From: Liolophura sinensis
Lineage: Eukaryota; Mollusca; Polyplacophora; Chitonida; Chitonidae
DNA length: 64,000 nt
Direction: 5' to 3'
Assembly: GCF_032854445.1 (NCBI RefSeq)
Contig: NC_088305.1
Location: 29,724,628 to 29,788,627 of the forward strand
In this document: piece by piece, positions 23,235-32,444 of the stretch
Position numbering within the stretch: position 1 is the first letter of the stretch
Layout of the letters: every line of letters starts with the position of its first letter
Notes under the pieces: generated by a model
The model's input: only the letters and a program-made list of their open reading frames with translations
Databases searched by the model: none
Told to the model about the DNA's origin: nothing
Made by a program: the position numbers and the translations under genes

Positions 23235-23345
23235 TAAATGGGAGCAATTCCACAACGCCATTTCTGACTTAAGTCAAACTCTTGAACCTTAGGTGTTAAG
23301 ATACCATTAATGAGGTGGTTAAAGTTTAAAATCATAGGGCTCAAA
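23235..23345 (+). repeat. Dispersed repeat R fragment
   Basis: AACGCCATTTCTGACTTAAG, then TCAAACTCTTGAACC and ATGAGGTGGTTAAAGTTTA, compare with 59085-59230. Confidence 0.4.
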
Positions 23346-23639
23346 TATCAGCTTAAAGATCGTTTTTCAAAGTTGACATGTTAGAAAAGCTTTGTAGAAT
23401 CAGCCCCTTTGCGGTGTGATGAGAGCTGATCGTACGTGTTGAGCGGTTGACTGATTATTTATTCATCATAGTTTGCACATTATACAACTGCATATAATGG
23501 AAATAAAGTTCAGAAACACGATTTAGCTTTATCCCATCGCGAATGTTTTTATATAATATAAAACACCTTTCCTGTTAGTAACATCTAATGGTAATGAAAT
23601 TAGATTAAAATGTGAGACAATTTGCATAATCTATTTACA

Positions 23640-23850
23640 TACAGAACATGCTATCTAGACGTCGATAAAGACATTGGTATGCCAATGATCGACCATAGTG
23701 AATGTTGGACCAATCTCCAAAACATGGTTTTACAAAACACCCGAGAACTAAGAAATCATGTAAAGTAATAAGTTATGGCAAAGTCCAGTGATGAAGAGAA
23801 ACAGTCAACAGTGTTCAATGACGCATGCCGAAAAGATGAGAGGGATGTTA
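23640..23850 (+). repeat. Dispersed repeat P, partial copy
   Basis: GAGAACTAAGAAATCATGTA, AAGTCCAGTGATG, AACAGTCAACAGTGTTCAAT and GACGCATGCCG follow the order seen at 34290-34400. Confidence 0.5.
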
Positions 23851-23867
23851 TTGAGTGAGAGATTGAG

Positions 23868-24182
23868 TGAGTGAGTGCTTAGCAATTTTTCAGTCATATG
23901 ACGACGAAGGAATCCTTAGAGTGCATGTAATGCGCCTCCTTATTACAGGACTGAGTGCTGCTTCAATGAGACGTCTTAAAGAAGGCAAGTAAGCCGCCCC
24001 GCCCGAACCATTATACTGATACGGGTCAACCAAGGGTTGCACTATCCCCTTCATGCTGAACGCCAAGCGAGGAAGTTACAACTTCGTCTTTTAAGGTCTT
24101 AGTTGTGAATTGACCCAGGATTGACCCTGAAACTACCTCTCCCGAAGCGGACACTCTACCAGCTGTGCTATCAGGGCCGGTC
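23868..24182 (-). mobile_element. SINE-B, near full length (minus)
   Basis: The (CACT)n tail reads GAGTGAGTGAGTG at 23868. The body (CAGTCATATGACGACGAAGG, CTGATACGGGTCAACC) follows, and the tRNA-like head ends at 24182 (complement GGCCCTGATAGCACAGCTGG). A target-site duplication is visible: GGGATGTTATTGA at about 23843-23855 and again at about 24183-24195. Confidence 0.9.
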
Positions 24183-24189
24183 GGGATGT

Positions 24190-25600
24190 TATTGACGAGT
24201 AAATTTAATACCTACCCAAATGGTGTACCATTCTAGCTCATAGGCCGTGGTTTATCAGAAATACATGCATGTGTGTATGTCAGTTGAGCCCTAATTGCAA
24301 CTGCTCTTATATCCCAATTGACGATTTTGTTGAACACGATATATAAAACATCCCCTAACCTAGAAACAACGAGCGTTACATACATACAGAGGAAGAAGGG
24401 CAAAGGTCACATTCTAATTTGGGCGTTTGTTATCCTATATAGAAACCACGCAGTCTTCAAGGATCAGAATTTTCTTGAGTACGGCGTAAAACAGCAATCA
24501 AATGAATAAATAAAAGATCAGACTGGAAATGCCTGAACAAGCATAAAATTCCTTTACTGAAAACTCAGAACATAACGAACGTCAGTTCACATCTGTCAGA
24601 GTCATAAACTGGAATTTCAACGTCATCCATTACTGTCCCAAACTGATACGGCAGTATATTTGGTTCCGTACAATTAGAATCCATTTCGAAATTGACATGG
24701 TTTTGAATTTGCTTGTTGAAGGCAAACGAGCCTTTGCGAGAGGCCAACTCCCACGTCACCTCTAAGATACCATGGGACCGGCTGGAGGCTGGTTAAGATA
24801 GTAAATCTTTTGTGTTTCGATATTAGATAAGTTTATAATCTTTGTAATTAAGGCCATTAGCTAAATCTGGACACCAATCCTTAAACTGATGTTTGTTCCA
24901 TACCCAAATGTCTGTAACAGGAATAGTGCGTATGTTTCTTGTTAGCCAATGGCACTGTTTATTCAGCAACGGGGAACAGGTTACATTTTTCTAACTTGCA
25001 AAGTTCAATTTTATTCTTTTGATCAATCTGTTATTTACAACAGAACATTTTTAAAAAATGTACTCAAAAGAGTGTACTTTAAACATCTTCACGTGCAAAC
25101 CGTCAGTGAGGAACATTTTATCTAATCATAGATAGCGATGAATATTTAACTGTCACTGGGTATCAGGTATCTGTTTTTAGTAATCCACCTGGTATTCAGT
25201 AATAGATTCATTGATTGGACGGTTTTTATTCTTGGTATAGATTTTTATCTCTAACATAAGACAACTATGGAATCAGAGTATATGGCAAGTTTGTAAAAGG
25301 AACTATTTCTGTGATACAGAGTAATTATCAAGATACGTGGGATGAGACAAAAAAACGAACACTAGTATGTGGGTTGAAAGATGTATGTTGGTAAAGAACA
25401 AGACGAAAACGAGGAAAGAACTTGTGCGTGTGTGTGGGAAATGCGATTACTAGTTAGGTATCGAACAGGGAAAGACAACAAAACAAAAACATATCAAGAC
25501 AAAGACAGTTGCTTTGTAATCCATATAATAACGTGTTTCTGCTAAAGCGGTTTCACGAAAACAAACAATCCAATTCACGATGATTTTAATTTTTTTGCAC
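24190..25600. other. Non-coding stretch with one SINE tail scrap
   Basis: A SINE-A tail scrap lies at 24470-24512 (CTTGAGTACGGCGTAAAACA, then ATCAAATGAATAAATAAA). The remainder shows no exon or repeat I can support. Confidence 0.4.
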
Positions 25601-26640
25601 GCCATGTGAACGTGGATGATAACTTTCAGATGGAATGAGCGAGAAGGAAGCGTATTTTCAAGTCGAATTCATAGGCATCCCTCGCGCCTTACGGCTGGCG
25701 GATATGGCAAACACAGGTGGGAGTGATTTGCCGATCTCACGCTCAATTTAGTGGAAACGATGTTTGTTGAGGCTTTCGATGAATTCTAAAGATGATAGGA
25801 ATTCTATGATAAAGTTTTGAGGAAGCCGCTTGGGTTTGCAGAGGAGACCTGAACGTCGCACCGCCTATGGGAATTGGCAACCCAGGGAATCTATTTAATT
25901 TCTATCAATAGACTGGTAATAGAACAGGACAATTGCAGTTGTCATAAGCAATTGCGAGCCTCCAGCTTCCTAGTTCCTTCCGCTAGTGAGCACTACAGCT
26001 CTTTTGTTGCTTTGCACGTAAGTTGTTTTCGGTGACAGCTTTGCGAGAACTCCAGGGCGATCGCCGTTGTTTCTGTTCAGCGGGGGCTGATGGGAGGTAA
26101 CTCGGTCCCATCAATTGCTATTGATTTTAGAAAATTAAGCGCATTTATACTGTGATGCCATCTTAGGAAAAGTCGTCTGAAGAAGTAAATGTGATAGCCG
26201 GGATGGATTGGTGGCTGAGAGGGCAACAACAGCGGAGGGTCATTTCGTCGCATTGGGATATGAAAACCTTTCAGTGATTAAATATAGGCTATCGTGATAG
26301 GACGCTATCATCAGCGACATAACGATCCCTCGGTGAGAGGCCAGCATCGAACGCTTAGATTGTAGGCTGACACAACTTCGCTTCCAAGTGCCAATAACAG
26401 TCGTGGAAACTCGTCTGGGGGTGGAATTCCATACCTGTCCGTCCTAGCTATCAAGGCACCACTGATGATCTGGTGACTACTAGAATAGATTTTCAGAGAA
26501 GCTGTAGCACTCCCAGTACAGCGACGACTGTCTGCGGGACGAAGCGCGAAAATCCTCGCCAGCGGTTTTCCACCTAAAGAAACTTGTTTTCCGAGGAACT
26601 GACATTTGGTTTTAAAGACTGTCACTTTTGAACGACTACC
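25600..26640 (+). promoter_or_regulatory. Presumed upstream / 5' UTR region of precursor gene 1
   Basis: This unique-looking kilobase directly precedes the ATG at 26641 and is free of the SINEs and minisatellites that dominate the window. TTAAATATAGG at 26278-26288 could serve as a weak TATA element, giving a leader of about 330 nt. No transcript evidence is available, so both promoter and leader limits are inference. Confidence 0.25.
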
Positions 26641-26958
26641 ATGGAAAAGATTGGTTGTGCTGACGTGTTGTGCTTATTGGGTGTGCTCTGTCTACTGGTG
26701 TCCTCGACGGTATCAACGGGACTGGGCAGCGAAGGGGCCATAGTGTCTTACGACAGGTATCAGAACTACCCAGATATATTCCGCTCCTGGGGTGAGTCGT
26801 ATCCCAGCTGGAAAGGAAAGCGAGGAAGACTTCAGGGAGACGAAGGGGCAAAACGAGGGTTTGGCTCTTTTGTGGACGACATGGGCAACGGAAACAGGTT
26901 TGGCTCAGGGAAATTCCAAAAATGGAATCTTTTCCAGAAACGTCTAATGAGAAAGTAA
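26641..26958 (+). CDS. Secreted peptide precursor 1 (unrecognised neuropeptide/hormone-like)
   Basis: A 105-residue frame. The ATG has a strong Kozak context (A at -3, G at +4). Residues 9-20 are a hydrophobic core typical of a signal peptide, with likely cleavage near 25-30. The presumed mature peptide runs to a Gly59-Lys60-Arg61 processing site. Gly before the dibasic site would normally give an amidated Lys58. Key residues are I34, V35, S36, Y37, R39, Y40, Y43, P44, F47, S49, W50, S53, Y54, P55 and W57. Further Lys-Arg sites are at 71-72 and 100-101. All key residues recur at identical positions in the gene at 48922-49293. The terminal AAG-TAA overlaps an excellent splice donor (AAA|GTAAGT, GT at 26955), so the true protein may continue in a downstream exon. 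If unspliced, AATAAA at 27782-27787 could end the mRNA. I do not recognise the family. Secretion and processing are inferred; the sequence pattern is seen directly. Confidence 0.8.
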   Translation: MEKIGCADVLCLLGVLCLLVSSTVSTGLGSEGAIVSYDRYQNYPDIFRSWGESYPSWKGKRGRLQGDEGAKRGFGSFVDDMGNGNRFGSGKFQKWNLFQKRLMRK

Positions 26959-26960
26959 GT
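26955..26960 (+). other. Candidate splice donor at the end of precursor gene 1
   Basis: AAA|GTAAGT fits the metazoan donor consensus and overlaps the in-frame TAA. Use of it would remove the stop and extend the protein. A second donor-like GTGAGT lies inside the conserved core at 26793-26798, but the paralogue reads straight through the matching position, so the inner site is probably not used for the main product. Confidence 0.45.
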
Positions 26961-28150
26961 GTGGACATTCAGTTGGTGGAAACCAGTGCTGTGGTGTTAA
27001 TATCTGACTGTATGTATCGTATTTGCTTTGGTGTATTCTTCCCCACTGCCAGGAATGCAAACAAAATCAAGCTTTGTGTTGTACTTTTTTCACGATGCTA
27101 CAGCAGTTCAAATTATTCAGTCGAACGGTGAATGGCGCCATTGTTTCTAAATTCATGTGGAAGCCATCCCAGTGTGATGAAGAGCGGACCACTAAAAGTC
27201 TCTCTGTGCTCGGTTAAATGTACAGAGCATCCTTAAAATCGTGGGAGCAAGAGGGTGAAAACATCAAGACTGTGAACTGTCGTGAATGGTAGAATACTTT
27301 CCCAACAATTTCTATATATCTACCGAATGAATACGGAGATCCAAAATGATGACGTGGAACAATTCATTTGACAGTGAATTTTTTTATTAAATTGTCATTT
27401 TGTTTTACTATGGAAGCCCAGCCAGACTTTGGTGGTTTGCAACAGAAACAAACTGAACGTTTTCCTGTCAGAGGTGTAGAAGCAAATATTAAAGTCAGAC
27501 GCATAAAGGATTTAATATCTCGTTAAAGTTTCAAAATAACTGTATTCCTTAATTTGATTCCGTTCATGCATTCATAACTAGGGACGAATTTAGAAAGAAA
27601 GAATGTCAGCACATGTGGTCTAGGGTTGAAGTCATTTTCGGAAAATACTTGTTTTTGTGTACTTTACAGAAATTCAAACTATAAGCGCATAAAATGTACC
27701 CTGTTAGAAGAACAACCTTTCCACAATGTCAGCTTCTAATGGAACTGAAGGATGGAACTTATTGCGTAGTTTTAAGTTTTGAATAAAGCTTAAAAAGTCG
27801 CTTTGTGGAAACGGTCTCTGTTGTGTGAGGCTTATTGATGAATAGTTTTTGCAACATTGCAGGTGTTATCTTTTATACGAAAAATCACCTAGTTTTCCAT
27901 TCTGATAGTCTGTCTACCACTAAGTTCATACAACATGAACTGAATTCACACGATGCGATGTTTTCCGTACTGACTTACAGAATTCAACAAAATCGAATCG
28001 TGTGAACACTTATTATAGCAATTTTAGACAAAATGCACAAGTTGTATATCCTAATTTTGAGTAATACCAGTGACGTGTAATAAAATTGCAAGTAACATTC
28101 CTGTATTTGTTTTACATAATTCTGCTAAGTCATGGTGCCAGGTTCGCTAC
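26960..28150. other. Possible intron or 3' UTR of precursor gene 1
   Basis: Mostly unique AT-rich DNA without a convincing second exon. AATAAA at 27782-27787 is a candidate polyadenylation signal if the gene has one coding exon. Confidence 0.3.
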
Positions 28151-28154
28151 TATA

Positions 28155-28285
28155 TAGGCATTTCCATAAACATTTAGAATAAAACCCTAACTCTGGCGAA
28201 TGAACAAAAGGCTGTATTTCACCTATTAAATGTGACTATTACACCCTTGCGCTGCTCTGGGTTTTACTCTCTATGCAGTAAGTCT
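28155..28285 (-). repeat. Dispersed repeat F (minus)
   Basis: In + reading: TTTAGAATAAAACCCTAACT, AATGTGACTATTACAC, then CTCTGGGTTTTACTCTCTAT and GCAGTAAGTC, the complement of the repeat F head and centre. Confidence 0.6.
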
Positions 28286-28418
28286 TTTATACTTGACATT
28301 CATTCGATTATAGATGAGTTAAAAGGACATCTTGCGCTTTGAGAACATGGTTTGTGCTTTGACATTCACTCTTAAAACAAAGTGTTGCACTTAACACTTT
28401 AAGGGCCGGAGGTGTGAC

Positions 28419-28471
28419 TACACACGTGTTACCTACAACACTTGTTAGTGCTATATACAACACTTGTACGT
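28419..28471. repeat. 22-bp minisatellite, part left of the LINE insertion
   Basis: Two units (CTACAACACTTGTTAGTG, CTATATACAACACTTGTACGT) belong to the same array as 29114-29455. TGTACGT at 28465-28471 is the left target-site duplicate of the LINE. Confidence 0.8.
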
Positions 28472-28945
28472 ATTACTGGGAATACTGCTGCAGATGAAGC
28501 CGCTAAGGCGGCTCTGCATTCCGTTACTACCCAAACTGACGTTCCATATTCGGACTTGCGTTCACTTATTTGCTCCTATATCAAGCGCTTGTTTCAGGCT
28601 CAATGGGATGGCCAGACAACCAACAAACTGCATGATATTCGTCAGTTAGTTGGTCCAGCGCCTTCCCTTTCACGGCATCGTCTCCGCTCTTGCATTTTGA
28701 GGAGGTGTCGTATCGGTCACACACGTGCTACGTATGGGTATTTGTTAAAAGGAGAAGATGCTCCTCATTGCTTTGCTTGTGATCAACGGTTCACAGTCAA
28801 GCACATATTGCTTGACTGTGGCGACTTTGCTCCTGTACGAGATTCCTTTTATCACGTGAGCTCTCTTTCAGAACTTTTCAATTCTGTAGAAAGTGATACT
28901 ATTTTTGACTTTCTCTCTGCCACTGGTATGGCAGGAAAGCTGTAA
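28472..28945 (+). pseudogene. LINE ORF2 C-terminal fragment
   Basis: The LINE-derived frame begins Ile-Thr-Gly-Asn-Thr-Ala-Ala-Asp-Glu-Ala-Ala-Lys, the terminal catalytic block of retrotransposon RNase H (GNxxAD). A zinc knuckle follows with spacing C-x2-C-x7-H-x4-C (Cys110, Cys113, His121 and Cys126, counting from an ATG at 28442 that lies in the flanking minisatellite). This order is typical of I/Jockey-group elements. Endonuclease, reverse transcriptase and most of RNase H are missing. The remaining 157 codons have no stop, so the insertion may be fairly recent. It cannot function alone. Confidence 0.88.
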
Positions 28946-29113
28946 TTTTAAACTACCGTCTGTGTTTGTTATGTGACTTCTGGTGTCCTTCTTGACTGAA
29001 TAGTAAATGAATTATCCGTAGTAGATCGACTATTTGACGTTTTATTGTCGCGATAAAACTGAAATATTGTTGAAAACGACGTTAAAACTTTCACTCACTC
29101 ACTCACTCACTCC
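28472..29113 (+). mobile_element. 5'-truncated LINE (RNase H / zinc-knuckle type)
   Basis: A 642-bp 3' end of a non-LTR retrotransposon: the end of RNase H, a C-terminal zinc knuckle, a 3' UTR of about 165 bp and a (CACT)n tail (about 29093-29112). It sits inside a 22-bp minisatellite and is bounded by TGTACGT at 28465-28471 and 29114-29120, a 7-bp target-site duplication. Its terminal TTGTTGAAAACGACGTTAAA closely matches the tail of SINE-B (TTGTTGAGTACGACGTTAAA), which marks it or a relative as the likely SINE-B partner. Truncation at the 5' side is the usual outcome of target-primed reverse transcription. Confidence 0.9.
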
Positions 29114-29457
29114 TGTACGTGTTACATACAGCAGTTGTAAGTGCCATATACAACACTTGTAAGTGCTATATACAACATTTGTACGTGTTATATACACCAA
29201 TGGTAAGTGCTATATACAACACTTGTAAGTGCTATATACAACATTTGTACGTGTTACATGCAGCAGTTGTAAGTGCTATATACATCACTTGTAAGAGCTA
29301 TACACAACGCTTGTAAGTGCTATCTACAACACTTGTAAGTGCTATATACAACATTTGTACGTATTACATACAGCAGTTGTAAGTGCTATATACAACACGT
29401 GTAAGTGCTATATACAACACGTGTACGTGTTACATACAACAGTTGTAAGTGTCCTGT
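29114..29457. repeat. 22-bp minisatellite, ~15 units, with three-unit pattern
   Basis: Units alternate among ACAACACTTGTAAGTGCTAT-type, ACAACATTTGTACGTGTTA-type and ACAGCAGTTGTAAGTGCTA-type. Several stretches repeat this order of three, giving a 66-bp super-unit. The CACTTGTAAGTG core is a short inverted repeat. The array was split by the LINE at 28472-29113. Confidence 0.9.
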
Positions 29458-29509
29458 CCTACACGTTTTAAACACCTGCTGTTTTAAATGCAACACTTCG
29501 GTTTTAAGA

Positions 29510-29888
29510 CTGTTTTGTATCTAATTCCGCTTAACCAAGGCTAATGAATGTATATTCATCGTGCTGAAGTAGATCGTTACGTTGAATATATGAACAGTTG
29601 CAGTCAAAGTGTGTCTTGAGATACCGGTAAAGATTTTCTTCCCGACAGTTTACACTCATTCGCCTAGAACATTCCTTGCGTCTCTCCAACATCATTTAAA
29701 AATCTTGAGTTCTTCTCCTTGCGGGATCCCGTCTTAATTTCGTACTTTTATATTTTCTTAATTCCTTGGTGGTTTGTGTTAAACATCGTTTTGGGAAATG
29801 GCCTTACGATTATTTAACCGGAACCTCTATTTTGGTTCACGACTAATGTACTAATATATTATGACGCATAGATTTTACATTTCATTTA
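29510..29888 (+). repeat. Dispersed repeat E, near full length
   Basis: It aligns along its length with 50185-50580: TAATTCCGCTTAACCAAGGC, AATGTATATTCATCG, TGAACAGTTGCAGTCAAA, CCTAGAACATTCCTTGCGTC, GTTTTGGGAAATGGCCTTAC and a GACGCATAGATTTTA-like end. No conserved reading frame or domain. The element class is unknown. Confidence 0.7.
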
Positions 29889-30084
29889 CTAGCTACAAGT
29901 GACAGATTGGTTATGGGTGAAGCAAACGATGTGGTAGAGGGATACTGATACGCAAGAGAGTTCAACAGCTGTGCCTTACGAGTAATGTGCTTGTACAGTC
30001 AGAATCTTGGAGAAATAATTAAGATGAAGCTGGAACAGACCCCATTTAAACTTGTGATAGATTATTAAATGTGATAAGTACGTG

Positions 30085-30222
30085 GGAAGGGATGCCAGTA
30101 TTCTGCTGAAGACCGTGGGTTCCCCCGTTCTCTGTCCGGTTTGCTCCCCCAATAATGCACGCTGATGTAAGAAGAATATTCTTGAGTACGGCGTAAAACG
30201 CCAATCAATAAAATAAATCAAA
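30085..30222 (+). mobile_element. SINE-A 3' fragment
   Basis: GACCGTGGGTTCCCCCGTTC, TCTGTCCGGTTTGCTCCCCC, AATAATGCACGCTGATGTAA, then ATATTCTTGAGTACGGCGTA and an AATCAATAAAATAAAT tail. The head is absent. Confidence 0.8.
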
Positions 30223-30399
30223 ATGAATTAAATGTAATTACAACACACCGTTGTAAGTAATTCTAAATCAACAACTTCTAGTAAACTGCGACAAATATGA
30301 ACGCATTCCTTTCACCTAATTTCGCTGAAGCCTATGTGCTACAGTCGCACAAGTTGGTGCTATGTAATGTATTTACCTGTACTGTTAGAATGATAGGAA

Positions 30400-30515
30400 T
30401 GGAGCAGATAAGGGGCCGGAGTGCACCCATTTGACCATGTGACCATTTGTCAATTATCACACTGATATCATGGCTCTGGTTTTGCTCTCCATCCTGATTT
30501 TGTAATGTAGAGGTT
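30400..30515 (-). repeat. Dispersed repeat F fragment (minus)
   Basis: GTGACCATTTGTCAATTATC, ACACTGATATCATGGCTCTG and GTTTTGCTCTCCATCC match the complemented repeat F head. Confidence 0.5.
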
Positions 30516-30801
30516 AAGACGGGGCGATAGACATGAATAATATGAATTCTGACCAACAGCAGATTAGGACAGAAATTCGGTCAGTTCTTCACATTCTTGA
30601 AAACGGTATAAAGAACTAGACCGAACCGAGCACAACATGTATGTCGTAAGCCATTAGAAAAAATTGTTTTCTTTGATTCCCAGCCTTACTCAGGTGAAGA
30701 ACAAGTATACTGAGTGTTACCAAAAGAACGAATCAGACAAGCAATGGGCGCGGCACCTCACCTCCTTGGAACAAAATGTTCAGTCTGAAAATTTGAGTTC
30801 A

Positions 30802-30928
30802 GGGGCCCGTTTTACAAAGCTGTGGTAACATACGTCAAGAGTAATCACCATGGCGACACACCCCTTCACTGTGTTGTCATGGAAGTTACCTTAGGCGTAG
30901 TTTGCGACCACTTTGTGAAACAGGCCCC
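30802..30928. mobile_element. MITE-like element with GGGGCC inverted ends
   Basis: The left end GGGGCCCGTTTTACAAAGC and right end (complement) GGGGCCTGTTTCACAAAG are terminal inverted repeats. The 127-bp body has CACTGTGTTGTCATGGAAG and ACCTTAGGCG. Related elements lie at 35398-35520 and 44720-45226. It is too short to encode a transposase. A target-site duplication is not clear. Confidence 0.65.
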
Positions 30929-31384
30929 AGGAATCCAGGCCCATAGAGTTAAGACTAGCGGTATATTATCACTAAATGGCTGCCTCTTGGCAGCTGTAAT
31001 GTCAATACCTCTTGGCATCGCAGCTTTTATAACGCTGATATAACATAATAAACTCCTGTTCAGGCCGGATAAGAACACATGAAATCAATACAGCCCACTT
31101 CGTGTAGGATAAAATAATACAAACTTTATTAAGGGTCGATGTTTTCGTGGACCAATAAATCAGGATCAATCCACTTGGCTCTTCGATGATCTCCTCGTAA
31201 ACGGAAGATGCAGCATGTACAAAACGACCTGTACACGCCTATTGCAATCGAAGTGAGAGAAAAAAAAATGAAATAAAGCTTGATAAAAGAAATTAAAAAT
31301 GTCTCACTGACTTAGTGAATTCTATGTCACTGACGAAAGTGACAAATTTCGTACTCTCAAAAAATTAATTTGTTCGTTTCAACA

Positions 31385-31578
31385 GAAAGTCTGTTGTCTG
31401 AATGATGCTAGAATGTATTCAGCTATCGCAGCAGATTATTCAGTTAAATATAACGCACATATTCTGTTAAATCAACATAAAGATTCAAGTAAACTAGCAG
31501 GATATTATGTTGAACATGACATAGTATTATGTTATAATAACAGAATACGTTCTAGAATCACTCAGACAACAGACTTCC
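31385..31578. repeat. Inverted repeat, 36-bp arms, 122-bp loop
   Basis: Arms 31385-31420 and 31543-31578 are complementary at about 32 of 36 positions (core AGTCTGTTGTCTGA). A second, offset pair is ATTCAGCTATCGC at 31418-31430 and its complement at about 31610-31622. A diverged copy of the right arm occurs near 195-245. It may be a fold-back or MITE-like family. Confidence 0.6.
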
Positions 31579-31734
31579 GGTTAAATTTAACAAATTAGTC
31601 TTTTGAGTGCAGCGATAGCTGAATATAGGCCGCAAGTTGAAAGAAACGGACTATAAGCATTGTGACTTGTCAATGTCATTTGTAATGTGGCAAGGTTTTA
31701 AGTTTTGTAAACTCTTAAAATGAAAGACAACAAA

Positions 31735-31759
31735 TAATAATAATAATAATAATAATAAA
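31735..31759. repeat. (AAT)n microsatellite
   Basis: About eight AAT triplets. Confidence 0.9.
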
Positions 31760-31914
31760 TCCAGCATTAATGGAACCACCAATGACAACTAAATCTCAAA
31801 ATGTCTTTACTTATATTTACGAAGTTGTTCAGAGAAGCTATCTGAAATTATGCAGATAGCTTCATTTCCTCTTATTTTATTTTTCATCTATTTATCTATG
31901 ATTATTTATTTATT

Positions 31915-32135
31915 ATCTCGTTGATTGCTGTTTAACACAATACTCAGAAACTATATACTTACTTCTACTGTTGGGATCAGTTTTATACCTGGAGGAAACT
32001 GCAGTGCCCAGTATAAACCCATGACGCCTGCTACTGACGAACTTTTCAAGATCAGATCTGCACATATACATACCATATTGCAAGAAGATAAGTGGTCCTC
32101 AACGGAGATTGAATGATCTGGAAAGCGATTAACCC
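31915..32135 (-). mobile_element. Old SINE-like relic (minus)
   Basis: A tail-like TCGTTGATTGCTGTTTAACA with ATACTCAGAAAC is followed by CCTGGAGGAAACTGCAGTGC and CAGTATAAACCCATGACGCC, the order of a reversed SINE-A/D tail and body. The rest is too diverged to assign. Confidence 0.4.
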
Positions 32136-32185
32136 GCATATGGATGTTGTGAATGTCTGTTATGTATTTAATTAACTGATGTATA

Positions 32186-32440
32186 ATTTATTTATTTATT
32201 TGATTGGTGTTTTACCAAGTACTCAAGAATATTTATACGACGGCGGCCAGCATTATGGCAGGAGGAAACCGGGCAGAGATCGGGGAAACCTACGACCATC
32301 AGCAAGTTGCTGGGAGAACCTTCCCACTTACGGCCGCAGAGGAAGTCAACATGAGCTGGACTTGAACTCACAGCGACCGCATTAGTGAGAGGCATTTGGG
32401 GCATTGCGCCGTGCTGGCGTGCTAATCCCCTCGGCAACTG
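32186..32440 (-). mobile_element. SINE-A, near full length (minus)
   Basis: The tail is ATTTATTTATTTGATTGGTG, then ACTCAAGAATATTTATACGA. The body is CGGCGGCCAGCATTATGGCA, GGAGGAAACCGGGCAGAG, CTTACGGCCGCAGAGGAAG. The head includes TGAGCTGGACTTGAACTCAC (complement of the B-box region) and GCGACCGCATTAGTGAGAGG, ending in a degraded A-box segment near 32435. Confidence 0.88.
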
Positions 32441-32444
32441 AAGT

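Noticed and set aside
26740-26823. Assignment of the precursors to the W(X6)W-amide (MIP/allatostatin-B) family
   Set aside because: Two Trp are six residues apart, but the last Trp is followed by Lys-Gly-Lys-Arg or Arg-Leu-Lys-Arg, so Trp is not the amidated terminus, and there is one copy per precursor rather than many.
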